NCBI GenBank assembly: GCA_028023455.1
Contig: JAQFVV010012424.1
Coordinates: 434,001 to 498,000 of the forward strand
Length of the DNA stretch: 64,000 bases
Reading direction: 5' to 3'
Source: Epiperipatus broadwayi
Taxonomy: Eukaryota; Onychophora; Udeonychophora; Euonychophora; Peripatidae
This document shows positions 12,584 to 24,215 of this stretch, piece after piece. Position numbers and translations under genes: made by a program. The notes under the pieces are model-generated. The model saw nothing but the letters and a program-made list of their open reading frames with translations, did not search any database and was not told where the DNA came from. Position 1 is the first letter of the stretch. Every line of letters starts with the position of its first letter.

Positions 12584-13110
12584 TTAATTATTTTTGTAAA
12601 AACTCTTTTTAATTTGTTGAACTGCTTTTTCGGCTATGCCATTTGATTTGGGATGGTACAGTGGGATACTAATATGTCTAATTCCATTTTCCTTAAAATA
12701 CATTTGCATATTATGGCTGAAACCTGTTGTATTACCGACACTACAATTTCCAGTAGTCCCTGTATTAAGAAACTTTGTCAAAACACTTTATTGTCTCCTC
12801 TGAGCTCTATTTTTTACTTCATGACATTCTGTCAACTTTGAAAATGCATCTACTATTACTAACTTTTCCTGTGATCAATCTTCCATGGTCAATGTGCACT
12901 CTCTTCCATGGCCTGGTAGTCTTAGGCCATGCTGTATAATTCTTTACTGGAAGAGCCACCCCTGTCTGGCAAGTAGCGCAAATTTTAATATACTTTTCAA
13001 TGTCAACATTTATTTTTGGCCACCAGACATAACAATGAGCCAATGCTTTTGCTCACTACTCCTGGATGACTTCTATGCAACAATTCTAATCTCCAACTTC
13101 AGCATGCAAG
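12584..13110 (-). pseudogene. Ty3/gypsy integrase remnant
   Basis: Two reading-frame pieces. 12819-13043 has HCYVWWPKINVDIEKYI, then CATCQ and RPWKRVHIDHG: the HHCC zinc-binding end and the first catalytic Asp of the DDE core. 12584-12781 has GIRHISIPLYHPKSNGIAEK, the core segment with the catalytic Glu (YHP-x-S-N-G-x-x-E). Stops lie between them. The stretch 12074-12583 is the decayed C-terminal end and leader to the PPT. Confidence 0.8.
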
Positions 13111-13429
13111 CGGTATTATTGTTTTATCCCCCATTATTATACATCCCTTACATACTGACAACCTTTCCCTGTTTACCCAAAACCCTTGATCTAAATAACT
13201 CTTGTTTTCAGCCAACCTTCTCTTATCCATTTAATTAATATTTGGTATCCCTGATTATCCCTTGTCCATTTTTCTACTGCTTCACTGTTTATTATACTTG
13301 ACTTCATACTATCTATAATTCACCTCCATATCTGGATTTATAGGTTCTACTCTATCCGGGCATCTAGACAAAGCATCTGCAGGCATAATGTATTTCCCTT
13401 TTTTGTAATGTAACTGATAATCATAAGCA

Positions 13430-14520
13430 GCCAAATATTTGGCCAGTGTAACATCCTTGGACTTATGTGTTTGGGCACTAATTTGTCATGGGCAAAATTG
13501 CCTAATAACAGCTTATGATCAGTAAATAATTCAAATTTTCTCCCCCATATATATTGGTGAAATTTTTTCAGTGCAAATACAATAGCTAATGCTTCTTTAT
13601 CGATTTGGCTATAATTTTTTTTCTACATTTGAGAGAATGCGCAAAGCATACACCACTGGCTATTCTGCCTTTTCACCAGGGTGCGCTACTACTCCCTTAT
13701 CCCATATTCAGATGCATTAGTGGTTATTTGCAGTTTTTTCTCACCATCTTATTGCACCAATAACTTATATGACATTAACAGTGCCTTTGTTTTCTCAAAT
13801 GCTAATTCTTACGTTTGTGTCTACTGCTATTTTTGATCTTTTCTTAGCAAATCATATAATGGTTTGGCTATCCTTGCTTTGTTGTTCAGAAAAAGCTCAA
13901 AAAAGTTTACTAATCCCAAAAACACTTGCAATTGTTTTACATTTTGGGGTTTCTTTGCATTTCTTACTGCTTTGACTTTCTCAGGACATGGCTTTTTTCT
14001 AAATAATGTGGCCTAAAAAAGCTAATTCTTGAGTTTACCACATTTTTCATCGTTCAACTTAACGCCTGTCCTACTTAGTCTTTTGCAAAACCATGTCTCT
14101 TAAATCTTTTACTGATGCTACTGTAATTAGTATATCATCAAAATACAGCATGACTTCTGTTAATCCATTTAGTATATGGTTAATTTTCACTTGGAAAATA
14201 TTAGGAGCTGTGGAGATTCCAAATGGAAGTCTTTTACACCTGAACAACCCGAAAGGCATTGTTAAAGTTAAGATTTGAGCCATTTTTTCCATCACCTTGA
14301 TCTGATGATATGTGCAAGTCAGATCTAACTTTGCAAAAAACTTCACATCCATTAAACCGGTCAGCACTTCTCTCACATTAGGCACCGAATATGCTCCTTT
14401 ATTCAAATATTTGTTCACAGTGACTCTATAATCCCCACAAATTCTAATTTTCCTGTTTGGCTTAGTGATCACTGCTATTAGTGTTGCCAATCTGCTGACT
14501 CAACCTGCATTAATATGTCC
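13430..14520 (-). pseudogene. Ty3/gypsy reverse transcriptase and RNase H (broken)
   Basis: The RT palm is well preserved in 14071-14490: RICGDYR, FAKLDLTCTYHQI (A), LPFGISTAPNIFQ (B) and YFDDILIT (C, with the catalytic DD). These are standard Ty3/gypsy signatures. After stops and frame changes, an RNase H/tether segment can be read at about 13440-13620: QIDKEALAIVFALKKF and ELFTDHKLLLGN, matching the E-A-L-A-I-V-x-A-x-x-x-F and TDHKxL motifs of the family. The N-terminal RT part begins about 14520. Confidence 0.85.
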
Positions 14521-14959
14521 TTTCTAACCAGTGACCTGATTTTTTCCTCTGCTTTTTCTTTTTGTGCCAACAGTATTTTCCTGACTTTACAAATAATAGG
14601 ATTTGCTTTTTCCACTATCTCAATATGAACAGGGTTTTGCTACTATTAGTCCTAAGTTCATTTGCAAATAATTCCAGAAATCTTTGCTTTAATCTTTCTT
14701 GTCCACTTGGTCTATTGTTCACAGCTTTCACATTAATAGTAATTCCCAACTCTTTAAACCAATCACGCCCTATTAACGGACTGATTTTTCCCTTTACTAT
14801 ATATATAGGTAACTACTCTTTTATTTCTTTACTTTATAGGCACTATATCATACCCTATCATCCCTAATTCATTTCTATTTACATCTACTGCCTTTAAAGA
14901 TGTTTTTTTAATTGATATGTGTGTACATTTTCCCCTAGGCTATTCCTATAGCTTCTCCG

Positions 14960-15130
14960 AGATCACTGATATTCCTGACTGGCTATCAATTTCCATTTCT
15001 AATTCTGTATTACAGATTTCTAGCTGTAACATAAACTTATTTTGTCCCCTTGCTCTCGTATTATTAGTATTAAAAATATTGTCAGATACAACTCCTTTCA
15101 TTTTATCTTTGGATGTATCTCTTGATTAGC
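14960..15130 (-). pseudogene. Ty3/gypsy aspartic protease remnant
   Basis: Between the zinc knuckles and the RT, minus-strand reading MEIDSQSGISVISEKL occupies about 14950-14998. It matches the D-[ST]-G-A-x-x-S-x-[IV]-S active-site region of retropepsins, but the catalytic D-S-G is D-S-Q and a stop follows soon after. Assignment rests on this motif and its position. Confidence 0.5.
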
Positions 15131-15149
15131 TTTTTTCTTGCTTTCCCTA

Positions 15150-15849
15150 CACATTTTTTCCAAATACTCTTTTTTTACAGTTATGGCATTTCATTCTGAA
15201 ATTTGCACTCTCTTTGCATGTGCCTAGGCTTGCCACAGCAAAAACAATTTATTCTTTTGCTAGTGTTATTTCTGTAATTCCATTCCTTTTGATCAGTTTT
15301 ACCACCTACAACTTGACTCTCAATTTCATTTTATTTTTAAAAAATGCTGCTTACTCTATTATCAGGTCATGAGCCACTCTCTTCTTAATGGCTGACTCAA
15401 AATTTAAATCTGTTGCAGCCAGCAGGTTTTGTTCGGGTCTACCATCTATCAGCCCACAGTAATATCTCCTCTACATAATCTCCATATAAGCAATCTTTTG
15501 CTAATTCTTTTAAAGCCATGTCATATTGTTTTACTATTTCATCCTTCATTAGTCTTCTATTTCTTAATGTTAATTTGCCTATATGTTTTGACTGTCTAGG
15601 ACTAAAATAGTCATTTATTTTTTTTAACTCTCTCTTCATATAATACTGTCTCCACTATAGGTATCTCATAATACTTGTTTATTATATCTAGTATCCTTCT
15701 TCCCAATGAACAGATCAGCACCGCTATCTTTCTCTTATTGTTCCAATCCCACTAAGCAAAAAAAAATTATCTAACTGCATAGCGTAAAGTGGTCATTCCC
15801 TAGCATTACTAACATCAAATTCCGATATCACTGACTGTCCTAATGACAT
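15150..15849 (-). pseudogene. Ty3/gypsy gag with zinc knuckles (broken)
   Basis: Decayed gag. The minus-strand reading starts MSLGQSVISEFD at 15849 and, with frame changes and stops, runs through a capsid-like segment. The best preserved piece is 15439-15639 (KINDYFSPRQSKHIGK, then KELAKDC). A CX2CX4HX4C zinc knuckle follows near 15215-15260 (CFCC, GKPRH, MQREC), and a second CX2C start (KCHNCKKR) near 15180-15195 has lost its His/Cys half to a mutation. The order and the knuckles identify a retroelement nucleocapsid/capsid precursor. It is not functional. Confidence 0.75.
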
Positions 15850-15924
15850 TTTTTTTTTCTAGGTTCGAAAAACACTTCTGTGACTGGACCACTTTTTTTG
15901 GATCCCAACTCTCAAGGTTTGATT

Positions 15925-15942
15925 ATGACTGTGACTGCACCA
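15925..15942 (-). promoter_or_regulatory. Primer-binding site of the Ty3/gypsy element
   Basis: Minus strand reads TGGTGCAGTCACAGTC starting three bases after the 5' LTR. The TGG start complements a tRNA CCA end. Which tRNA is not decided. Confidence 0.5.
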
Positions 15943-15945
15943 ACT

Positions 15946-17036
15946 TGTTGTGTATTCAATAACAAGATGAATGCCAACAAAATTTACAAAAAAAAAAATA
16001 ATATACACTAGGTTCAAAGAAAATCATCCATAACAACAGATAACTATATTTATTTACCTTTGCATATATAAAACATTATATACCTATTGTCGATCGCACC
16101 AGCTTTGGTTATTATTCCAGGTTCACAGATACACTTGTCAAACTTTTGCTAGCTTAATCTTACCTTTGATGAGTAACATGAACTCTGACAAATGACCAAC
16201 AAATAATTCTATACACTTATATCTCTTCTCCAAGTTCAGCATTTACTAATGTCTTTGATTTTATTTTCTACTTTCATAAATGCTAACATCCTATGGATAC
16301 TCAGCTAACCTCCAACTCTACTATTCTTAAGCCTTAGTTAATAATTAAAAGCATTTATACTCACTGTCCTTCTCTGCACAATCCTCATGGGGCCTTATCA
16401 GGTGCACACAAAATAAAATAAGACCCTATTCAATCTGTTTAGTTCCCAATCTGCCTATTGACACCTACAGAGGCCCAGTCTCTGGGATGATATCCCTCAT
16501 GGCAGAAAAGTCGCTACAACTTTTCCAATAGCTTTTTCTCTGGGTCCTTTCTTCTAACATCTCCACGACATGGCAGCACCATTCACGAAGCATAAGAAAA
16601 AGCTACCTTGTTTACAGTGCCCATTATTTATATCTTTTGTTGGTTTAATATCCGGTTTTAATATTATAAATGGTAATAGCTATTTTCTTTGGCAATATGT
16701 CTTTCATTAAGCTTTTAATTGGGTACATGCACATTCCTTTCAACTCCATTAGACTTTCAGATATTAATTATACTAACTCTTCCTCTTTACTCTTTTAATT
16801 ATTTTTAAAATAGTTTTTCTAATTAAACAATACTATCTTTTTCTATACTTAACTATTATACTTTACTGCTTTATTATTCATTTTTATGTTATCTTTCAGC
16901 AATCTTTTTCCCTTGCTCTTAATTTATAATATCTTTCTATATTTAAGTTTCTTTTCTCTTTTTTTCTGGAGTCATAAATCCTAGCTTTCTAACTTATAAA
17001 AACTTACTCAGCAATATTTTTTACCAAAATATAACA
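15946..17036 (-). repeat. 5' LTR of the Ty3/gypsy element
   Basis: Homologous to 11117-12059. The right end is 88 bp from the exon 2 donor of the arrestin-domain gene. It would carry the element's promoter and polyadenylation signal if still active. Confidence 0.88.
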
Positions 17037-17124
17037 GTTTCAATGAATTTAATAACTTTATTTGCCTACATATTTTGATTACATAAACATATAAATACTA
17101 TATTTAGAATATTTTTAGTCATAC

Positions 17125-17265
17125 CTTGCCCAAAAAGTTTCATTTGAATATTGAAATAGTTTATTTCTTCAAAAACATGATGGGTTCTTCGATCTGTGTC
17201 ACCAACATGATGATGGCGAACAGGAACAGAAGTTTCAGCAAAGCCTGTTCCTTCTAAAATGACAC
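17125..17265 (-). CDS. Arrestin-domain protein, second coding exon
   Basis: Internal exon of the same arrestin-domain gene. Seen: an ag acceptor at 17267-17266 (preceded by tttt) and a donor gtatga starting at 17124. The two leading bases complete the TGT codon begun by exon 1, and 46 further codons stay open. The protein starts VILEGTGFAET and ends FNIQMKLFGQ, matching the part of the arrestin N-domain that follows the K-P-x-x-V-R strand: a G-x-G turn, a polar/His-rich loop, then a Y-F-x-x-x-x-x-L-F-G strand. The exon ends in phase 1. No continuation (proline-rich F-P-F-x-L-P strand) was found between 1 and 17124, so the next exon is probably beyond the left edge. A Ty3/gypsy element in the same orientation begins 88 bp into the following intron. 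Confidence 0.88.
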
Positions 17266-17267
17266 CT

Positions 17268-20200
17268 AAAATTTTTTTATACATTTATAGCATTTGATTA
17301 TTGCATTTGCTTTGCTCAAATAAAAATTAAGCAACAATAATAATAATTAAATTACTTACATTTCTTATTAAAAACAATAAAAAAAGAAAAAGATAAACAT
17401 ATGTCTAAAATATTATCTGTCACACTAAAATACCAAAAAAAGTATAACTTAAATAATTAAGGTAAGCCTTTTTTTTTTGATATTTTGCAACTGCTGACTG
17501 TTCACTTTACTACTACCAGATGAGCATTGATATATATTAATTGAATGTAAAAAAAAATGATATGTACATATTAAATCATAAAGTATCAATAGTTAGCTGT
17601 TTTCCATATGTAATTCAGATGATAGTGGTTTACTTGGACAACAAACTATAGATTCTATGATTTGTGTAAGTTTTGGCTGTTATTATGCAATTTACATTTG
17701 TAAACCACTTGGCTATTGTTAATTTACAGTTTAATATCTAAATAATAATGAATAATAGGTTCTGAAAGTTGTAAAAATGTGTATTTATAAATCTCTTTAT
17801 AGTTGGATGTTTAATGGAATTTATTTAAACTTCTAGAAAGACAAAGATCTCAATGTGTTACAATTCTGTGTCACCTTTTTTTATCTACACTAAGAATCTT
17901 AGACCAGAGTGAAATGTGGAATCCATCTTTAGGTTGTAGATTCTATAGTTAATGTAGGCTTTGACTGTTATCATGTGATTTACATTTGGATATCATTTTT
18001 AGATATTATGATTTAATATCTAAGTAATAATGAATAGCACTAGGATATGAAAGTTGTAAAAATGATTATTTATTAATCTACTTTCAAAACAGGTTACATT
18101 TGCCTATTATTGGGTTTATTTAAACTTCTAGAAAAATTAAAATCTTATTATAGTCCTGTGTTAGCATTCTTTGTCTGTGTTATGATCAAAGAACAGGGTA
18201 AAAGGTGGAATCCATCTTTTACCTATAGAGGTTGCCTTGACAACAGATTGCAAATTCTATTGGTTTATTAAGCTTTGATTGTTATCATGTGATTATATGT
18301 ATAAGTTCTATTTAATATTATGAAAAAAGATATAATACACATACTTATAATTAAGTGATCCATTTGAATAATAAGTGCTTTTAAAACAAGTCAGATTAAT
18401 GTTATTTTCTATAGAATAGAGGAGATAGATCAATAATATTTTTTAAAAAAATAACCCATTAGATGACCAGACCTAAAAGATAAATGACATTATTTTTATT
18501 AAAAATTCATTTGTGACATTCTTTTTATTAAAGCAAATATCAAGATTATTTAGACAAATATAATATTTCATAAAGAGGTTACATTTGCTAAATATAGTTC
18601 CGTAGTAAACTACATGATGGCAGTTTACTATAAGGATTGAGAATGAAAAAGAGCAGAAAGAATGCATATGAAGAAATAAGATAAAAATTCCCAATATTAA
18701 AAGAGTACGAAATAAGTGATATGCAATTTGTTAATATTTTATAGCTTTTATATTCCTTTAATAAAGATGTGTATATTTCAACATGCATATAAACAAATAA
18801 GAAAGATTAAATTATGTTTAATCTTTGATTAACGAATCTCAAGAATGCAGGTGACTTGTTAGCATTCAGTGTAATGATGATCATAAAAATTGCACATATA
18901 TCAAAAATATAACATAGGTCCATTTTGGAAGTTAGATTTCAATTCAAAAATAATAAGATTATGCCAAATGAGAATTATGTAAAATTTTAATATATTGAGA
19001 ATATTCTTTATATTTCAATAATCTTAAATATAAATCAAAATTTTGATAATCAGGTATAAACCCCAAGATAATAATATGAAATTGTAATTTTATATATTTT
19101 TTTCTACTTGGCTGTTACATATTTTTGCAGCAAAACTATAATTTTTAGCATTTTCATTAATATTACTAATCATATAATGTTATTCTAATGGAAAAAGTTC
19201 ACATATCCAAATTTAATGTTAATGAATTCAATATCTGGTAACTTTGTAGGAAGAGAAAAAAACTTTTTTTTAAAGAAAATGGAATAAAAAGTGAACAGAA
19301 ACAAAATAGCATAGCTGTTTTGTTTAATCTATGTAAAAATAATAGACATAGATAAATATCTACTTAAATACCAGCTTCCAGAAAAACTTATGTGATATAA
19401 ATTTTAAAAAGTTGTAAAATATTAAAGATTTTAAGACTTCTCATTCGATAATTTAATATACAAAATTAAAGTTGTGTAACTATTTAAAATCGGTCACAAT
19501 GGGAAATGTCTCCTATCTTCACTTTTATAAGACTCCAGGTCAAAAGAATAAAGATCAGGAAATATGTTACAACTCTTCATGACTTGGACAAATGTGAATT
19601 TATAATGATTTTCTGACGAACACATTACTGGAATTACTCTTGGTATATGTTACAGGACCAGCTCCAATAGTAATTAATGTTCAACCTTGATCTATTTACA
19701 AAAATGTGATTAGAAAAAAAATAGGTTTAAGATACAAATGTAAAGCAGATGCAGAAGTTTGAAAATCCTAAATTACACACCATCATCCATAAGATTTTCC
19801 ATTTTTTTCAGAAACCTTCATCCAAAGACAAGTTCTTTTCTTGTATCAAAGACAGAAAGATGACTATCAATACAATTTATTATTTCAACCAATCAGAGCA
19901 CATAGCAGCAAATTTCAAATGATTAAAAAAACTGCACTTTACAACTACTTATCATACGAGAAATAAAAAAAGAAGAATCTAGTTTCCCAAAAAGATCAAG
20001 AGACTCACCAAAATTAGAGAAAAAATGAATCTGTGTGCATCAGGAGACTAGAAAATGATCAGAAAGATCAAACCTTGTTAAAAACCTCCATATATAACAT
20101 GTCATACAATGGAGATGAACAATAATTCAGAAATTTCTCTTATGGCAAGACAACATAGGATTGAATAATGAGAAAATATTAAGTGCCCTAAATAGTGAAA

Positions 20201-21036
20201 AAACAAACTGAGGGTTCAACACATTGATATAAATTGCATTTTGAACTATAGGTCAAGAAAGTATCAGTGAAGTGAAGCAAATAAATGCTTGTTATAATTA
20301 AAGCAATATTCTGATTTAAATATTTGCTGTGATTTTAATGATAAACTTATAACTAATTGCATACAATGTTATCAATATCATTTGCATCAATATTGTTACT
20401 ATTGGTCAAAGGTTTTTAAAAATCATATAAATGAATTGTTAATACATTGTAAAAATTTCCAAAGAGATTTAATTATTAAAAGAACAAGTTATCTCCTTAT
20501 TTTTTTATTTTTTGATAGTAATTTAAAGCTAGCCATTAAAAGTACAGAAAATTAAACATGGTTAAACAGGTGTAAATTTTAAATTTTTGCTGGGCAATTT
20601 TTATCAAAATCAAATTTTGAAATATCTATTTGATGGCGAGCATGAATGTATAAATAAATTATAACTTTCATTTATAAGCATTAAACCTTCTGCACTGACA
20701 ACTTTGACATCATCTATTTCAGATAAGTGCATTAATGCTTATTACTAATTATTTACTAAACTTGAAATTATCCTTAACCTAGATATAAACTTTGACTTAA
20801 AGATTAATATAAATAATAGAAGAGTGTTGTTTCAGTATGAAATGCATCTTGGGAATGGTTGATCTTTTCAGATATCTTTATTGATTTATTTCAAGAATGT
20901 GTAATGAAGAGGAAGTTATTATAAATACACACAAAATATGAACTTGAATGCATGGCACTTGGTGAACTTTAATAATCCAAAAGACCATCATCATTTTATG
21001 ACAAAGCTCAAAAAACCAGTTACACAACTGAATTAT
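17268..21036. other. Intronic AT-rich DNA of the arrestin-domain gene
   Basis: Part of the 12.7-kb intron between the two arrestin exons. Apart from the tandem repeat at 17630-18330 no gene, RNA or recognisable element was found. Confidence 0.6.
17630..18330. repeat. Diverged tandem repeat, about 290-315 bp period
   Basis: A segment with anchor attctat near 17652 recurs near 17940 and 18254. Shared blocks include the following ttgttatcatgtgatt-like block, taatatctaa(a/g)taataatgaat, gaaagttgtaaaaatg and ttatttaaacttctagaaa. About 2.3 diverged copies. Confidence 0.65.
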
Positions 21037-21416
21037 TAATAATTGAAAGGATGCTATTCTTTCACATGCGCTACAGTTGTTTCTCAGACAGCCAATCAGA
21101 TTTTTTTTTTTTTTAAACAGCTGTCTGCGGTGTAGTAAATCTAAGATTTCATGCTGTAATATCGTAAATTAAAAACTCAGTGAGTAATAAATGAATATGT
21201 TTATATTTCAAGCTTTCAGGCCAAGATGCTTAAGACTGGCTTATATATATAAAAGTTGAGAAAAGGTTGGTATCATCCTTTTCTTATCAAAATCTCTGTC
21301 ATGTGTCAAAAGCCTGATCGTTCTTAAAGACAGCTGTTTAAAAAAAAAAAAATCTGATTGACTATCTGAGAAACAATTGTAGTGCATGTGAAAGAATAGC
21401 AACCTTTCAATTATTA
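21037..21416. mobile_element. Foldback/MITE-like element with 90-bp inverted arms
   Basis: Left arm 21037-21126 and right arm 21328-21416 are inverted copies of each other (about 90% by eye), starting taataattgaaagg and ending at aaacagctgtct after a long T run (A run on the right). About 200 bp of unrelated DNA separates them. The 9 flanking bases are ctgaattat on the left and ctgatttaa on the right (7 of 9 match), which would fit a Mutator-like 9-bp target duplication. No coding capacity. Family unknown. Confidence 0.6.
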
Positions 21417-22607
21417 CTGATTTAATAACAACATGCGATTTAAACAAATGTTATTTACAACTGAATTATATAAAGGTCATAGTTATATTGTTCAAGATCA
21501 GATATATCATTATTTTGTAATCATATTTTCAGGCTAGTTTTATTAAAATTTTAGTCATTATAAAATTATTTTAAAATTTTTTACAATTTAATATGTTTTG
21601 CTTCAACAAAAATTAGTTTATTGTTACTTAATGAACTATTGATATTGGATCAAACCAAATCTAATCAGTCTTGCAATTCACAGTCCTGTAGTTAAGTTAT
21701 CTTGTTCTGAAATAGAATTTAAAGAAAACTATATGAAGATAATGAGCATTTGCGATTGAATGTTAACAGAAACCCTCCAATTCCCTTTTGCTCTGATAAG
21801 GATTGATAAGTTATCAAAATGCTTATCCCTCACGGATATTGACAGTAATTAATTCCAAGTTGGAAAAAACCCCAGAAGTTCTCCTAATATCCAATTCTTA
21901 TTTACCAAAAAAATTACCAACAAGTTTCCTTAAAATCACTGGATAGTGGCAAAAAAAGTGGAGAAAGGTTATGGAAAAACAAAATTTTACAAGATCTAGT
22001 CAAAAGGCTTGTCACTTTTATGTAAGCTCTGTTGTTGTAGAAATATTTCTAACAAAACTAATACTGTCACTACTAATAAGATTATTAATCTTATCTATCA
22101 GATTTCTTCTAATCCCAAGACTGAGAGAATAGAAAAAAAGCACTTTTAGAGTAGAACTGCAAGTTTCTCTTACATATTATTTCCTCTATTTATCTGATAG
22201 AGCTAGGTGCTGGTGTACATGAAGTTGCCCTTGATTATCATAAACCAAATAAAGGTCAAGAAGCAGATAGCAGTATACTTCCAGAATTTCTAAAAAAAAA
22301 AAACACTGTAAAACCAAAGCATAGTTAACAAAACTAATCAGCAATAATATTCATTAAAAAAAAAACTATTCTAAAAATATGGCATAAAATCAAAACTATA
22401 GCAATTGTAAAACCAAATATTTAAATTTAACAATAATCCCAAAAATTATCAATTATTATCATTATTATGTTTACGATAAGCTATTTCAAAAAAACATATT
22501 AACAAATATTTTGGCAATAGTTTAAGCTAAAACAAAGCTTCTGTGAATGAATTTTATTTTTAATAATTCACATTGAAATGGAATTTCAAAATAAATTAAA
22601 AATTGAT
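21417..22607. other. AT-rich intronic stretch
   Basis: No gene or element could be supported. Confidence 0.5.
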
Positions 22608-24120
22608 GTTACTTATTGGACTAATTTCAATTTATGATTCTGTTTGGAAAAATACTATTCTGAAAATTTCTAAAATTCCTAAATTCAGAAAACCATTAAA
22701 TGTCTTAACAAAATGTTCTCCAATAGAATAATTCAAGTGATACTAAATGTAATAGTAGATAAAAAAATTTTATAGAACAATCTATCGCAGGGATTCAGTT
22801 TATTCTCTTTTTTATTTAATATATTTATCTGTGGTTATCCAAATACAAGAATACAGAAAACTCATCTTTGTTAATGATATTTCTATGATTGCATAAAAAA
22901 TATCCTTTCTTGAATTAGAAAAGTCTCACAATAAGAATATGAAAAGATTGGAAACTGGTGTTGCCTGTTGATCTAACTTCAGTTTACGATTTTGTTTGGA
23001 AAAATACTATTCTGAAAATTTCTAAATTTCTTAAATGCAGAAATACCATTAATTGTCTTAACAAAGTGTTTTTGAAAAGAAAAATTCAAGTAATATTAAA
23101 TGATAATAGTAATAGATAACAAAATTTTATACAATGATTTACCACAAGGTTCAGTTTTCTCATCATCTTTATTTAATACTGTATCTTACCAAATTCAGCA
23201 CTTTATTTTGTTCTAATATCTTATATTAATGCAATTTATATTTAATATCTTCATTTGTGATTATCCAAAAACAGAATGCAGGTTTATATGTATTAATGAC
23301 ATTGTTTTGACTTCATAAAAGAGTCCTTTCTTAAAATAGAAAGGTCTCTCAATAAGAATATGAAAAGATTATAATTTTTTTTCAAAGCCTGAGTTTTATA
23401 AAACCATTTGAAGATATTATACTCAACTTTTCATTCAAATAATAGGAAACATCTTACAATAACAAACTAAACATAATCCTATCCAAATGCTATTTAGAAA
23501 TAACCTTAGATTATAGCATAACTTGTTTGCCTTATTTATTTAAGGAGATCTAAATTAATTTTTAAGAATATAGCTTTGGGAAGATAGGAATGATTAAGGG
23601 TTGTGATACAATTACTTTATTATTAGCTTTATTACTTTAATATAACATACTTTAATATTAACGTTTTTAGCACTAGCATATTTTGCTGGTGAATACTGTG
23701 CATCTATTTGGAGCTTATAGCAGCCTCATTTTTCACCACTATACACTTTCTGGATACTCAGTCTATTCTTTTTCAGTAATTTCTTATTCATTAAGGTATT
23801 CTTCCACCAGATATTAGAACAGAAGATGCATCACAGAAAATGTATAAAAAGCTGTTAAAGCAGATTTTCCAATCAAGATATTGCTTCATCAATTAAAACT
23901 AATATCAAATCAACATCCTCTTATCTGGATGTGGATTTTTTTCTTAGATTCTAAATGAATTTATTTTTCTTGATCAACATAATGCCCATTTGCAAGTGAT
24001 CTTTCTAGATCTTATTGGAGTCTCATCTGCTTTAAATGGAATTTAACATCCATTTTTCTGTGGCCAAACATAAACCATGAATCACATAATTAATGATTGT
24101 TAAATCTATGGTTACTATGG
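22608..24120 (+). pseudogene. Jockey-type LINE relic with internally duplicated RT segment
   Basis: Decayed ORF2 of a jockey/CR1-like element. A segment with RT motif A (read VDLTSVYDFVWKNTILKISK at about 22958-23018) is present twice in tandem (anchor tgtttgga at 22641 and 22993, 352-bp period). Only the second copy continues on. It is followed by a motif B trace and a thumb trace, then AYFAGEYCASIW near 23683-23718, the EYCA-x-x-W motif of this group, and a C-terminal zinc-finger trace (CGQT, then TMNHIINDC) near 24060-24105. Stops and frameshifts are dense, so it is long dead. Confidence 0.65.
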
Positions 24121-24215
24121 CATAACTAAGAGATTTAATAAAAACACTAGAGAATCTCTATCTTCTGGCTGGAATCTCTACAGTTCCCCTGATTGCGAAC
24201 CCAGGCTGCCATTTA

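Larger units (their letters stand above)
11117..17036 (-). mobile_element. Complete but decayed Ty3/gypsy LTR retrotransposon
   Basis: A 5.9-kb element with two LTRs (11117-12059 and 15946-17036), both starting TGTTGTGTATTC and ending AATATAACA on the plus strand. In coding (minus) orientation the order is LTR, PBS, gag with zinc knuckles, protease, RT, RNase H, integrase, PPT, LTR, which is the Ty3/gypsy order. Many stops and frameshifts break all domains, and the LTRs differ by numerous substitutions and indels, so the insertion is old. No clean 5-bp target duplication is seen (ttcaa occurs directly left of the element but two bases off on the right). It lies in the second known intron of the arrestin-domain gene, in the gene's own orientation, 88 bp from the exon 2 donor. 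Confidence 0.9.

Noticed and set aside
11112-17043. Target duplication ttcaa for the Ty3/gypsy element
   Set aside because: ttcaa is directly left of the LTR, but on the right it starts two bases away from the LTR end, so it may be chance.
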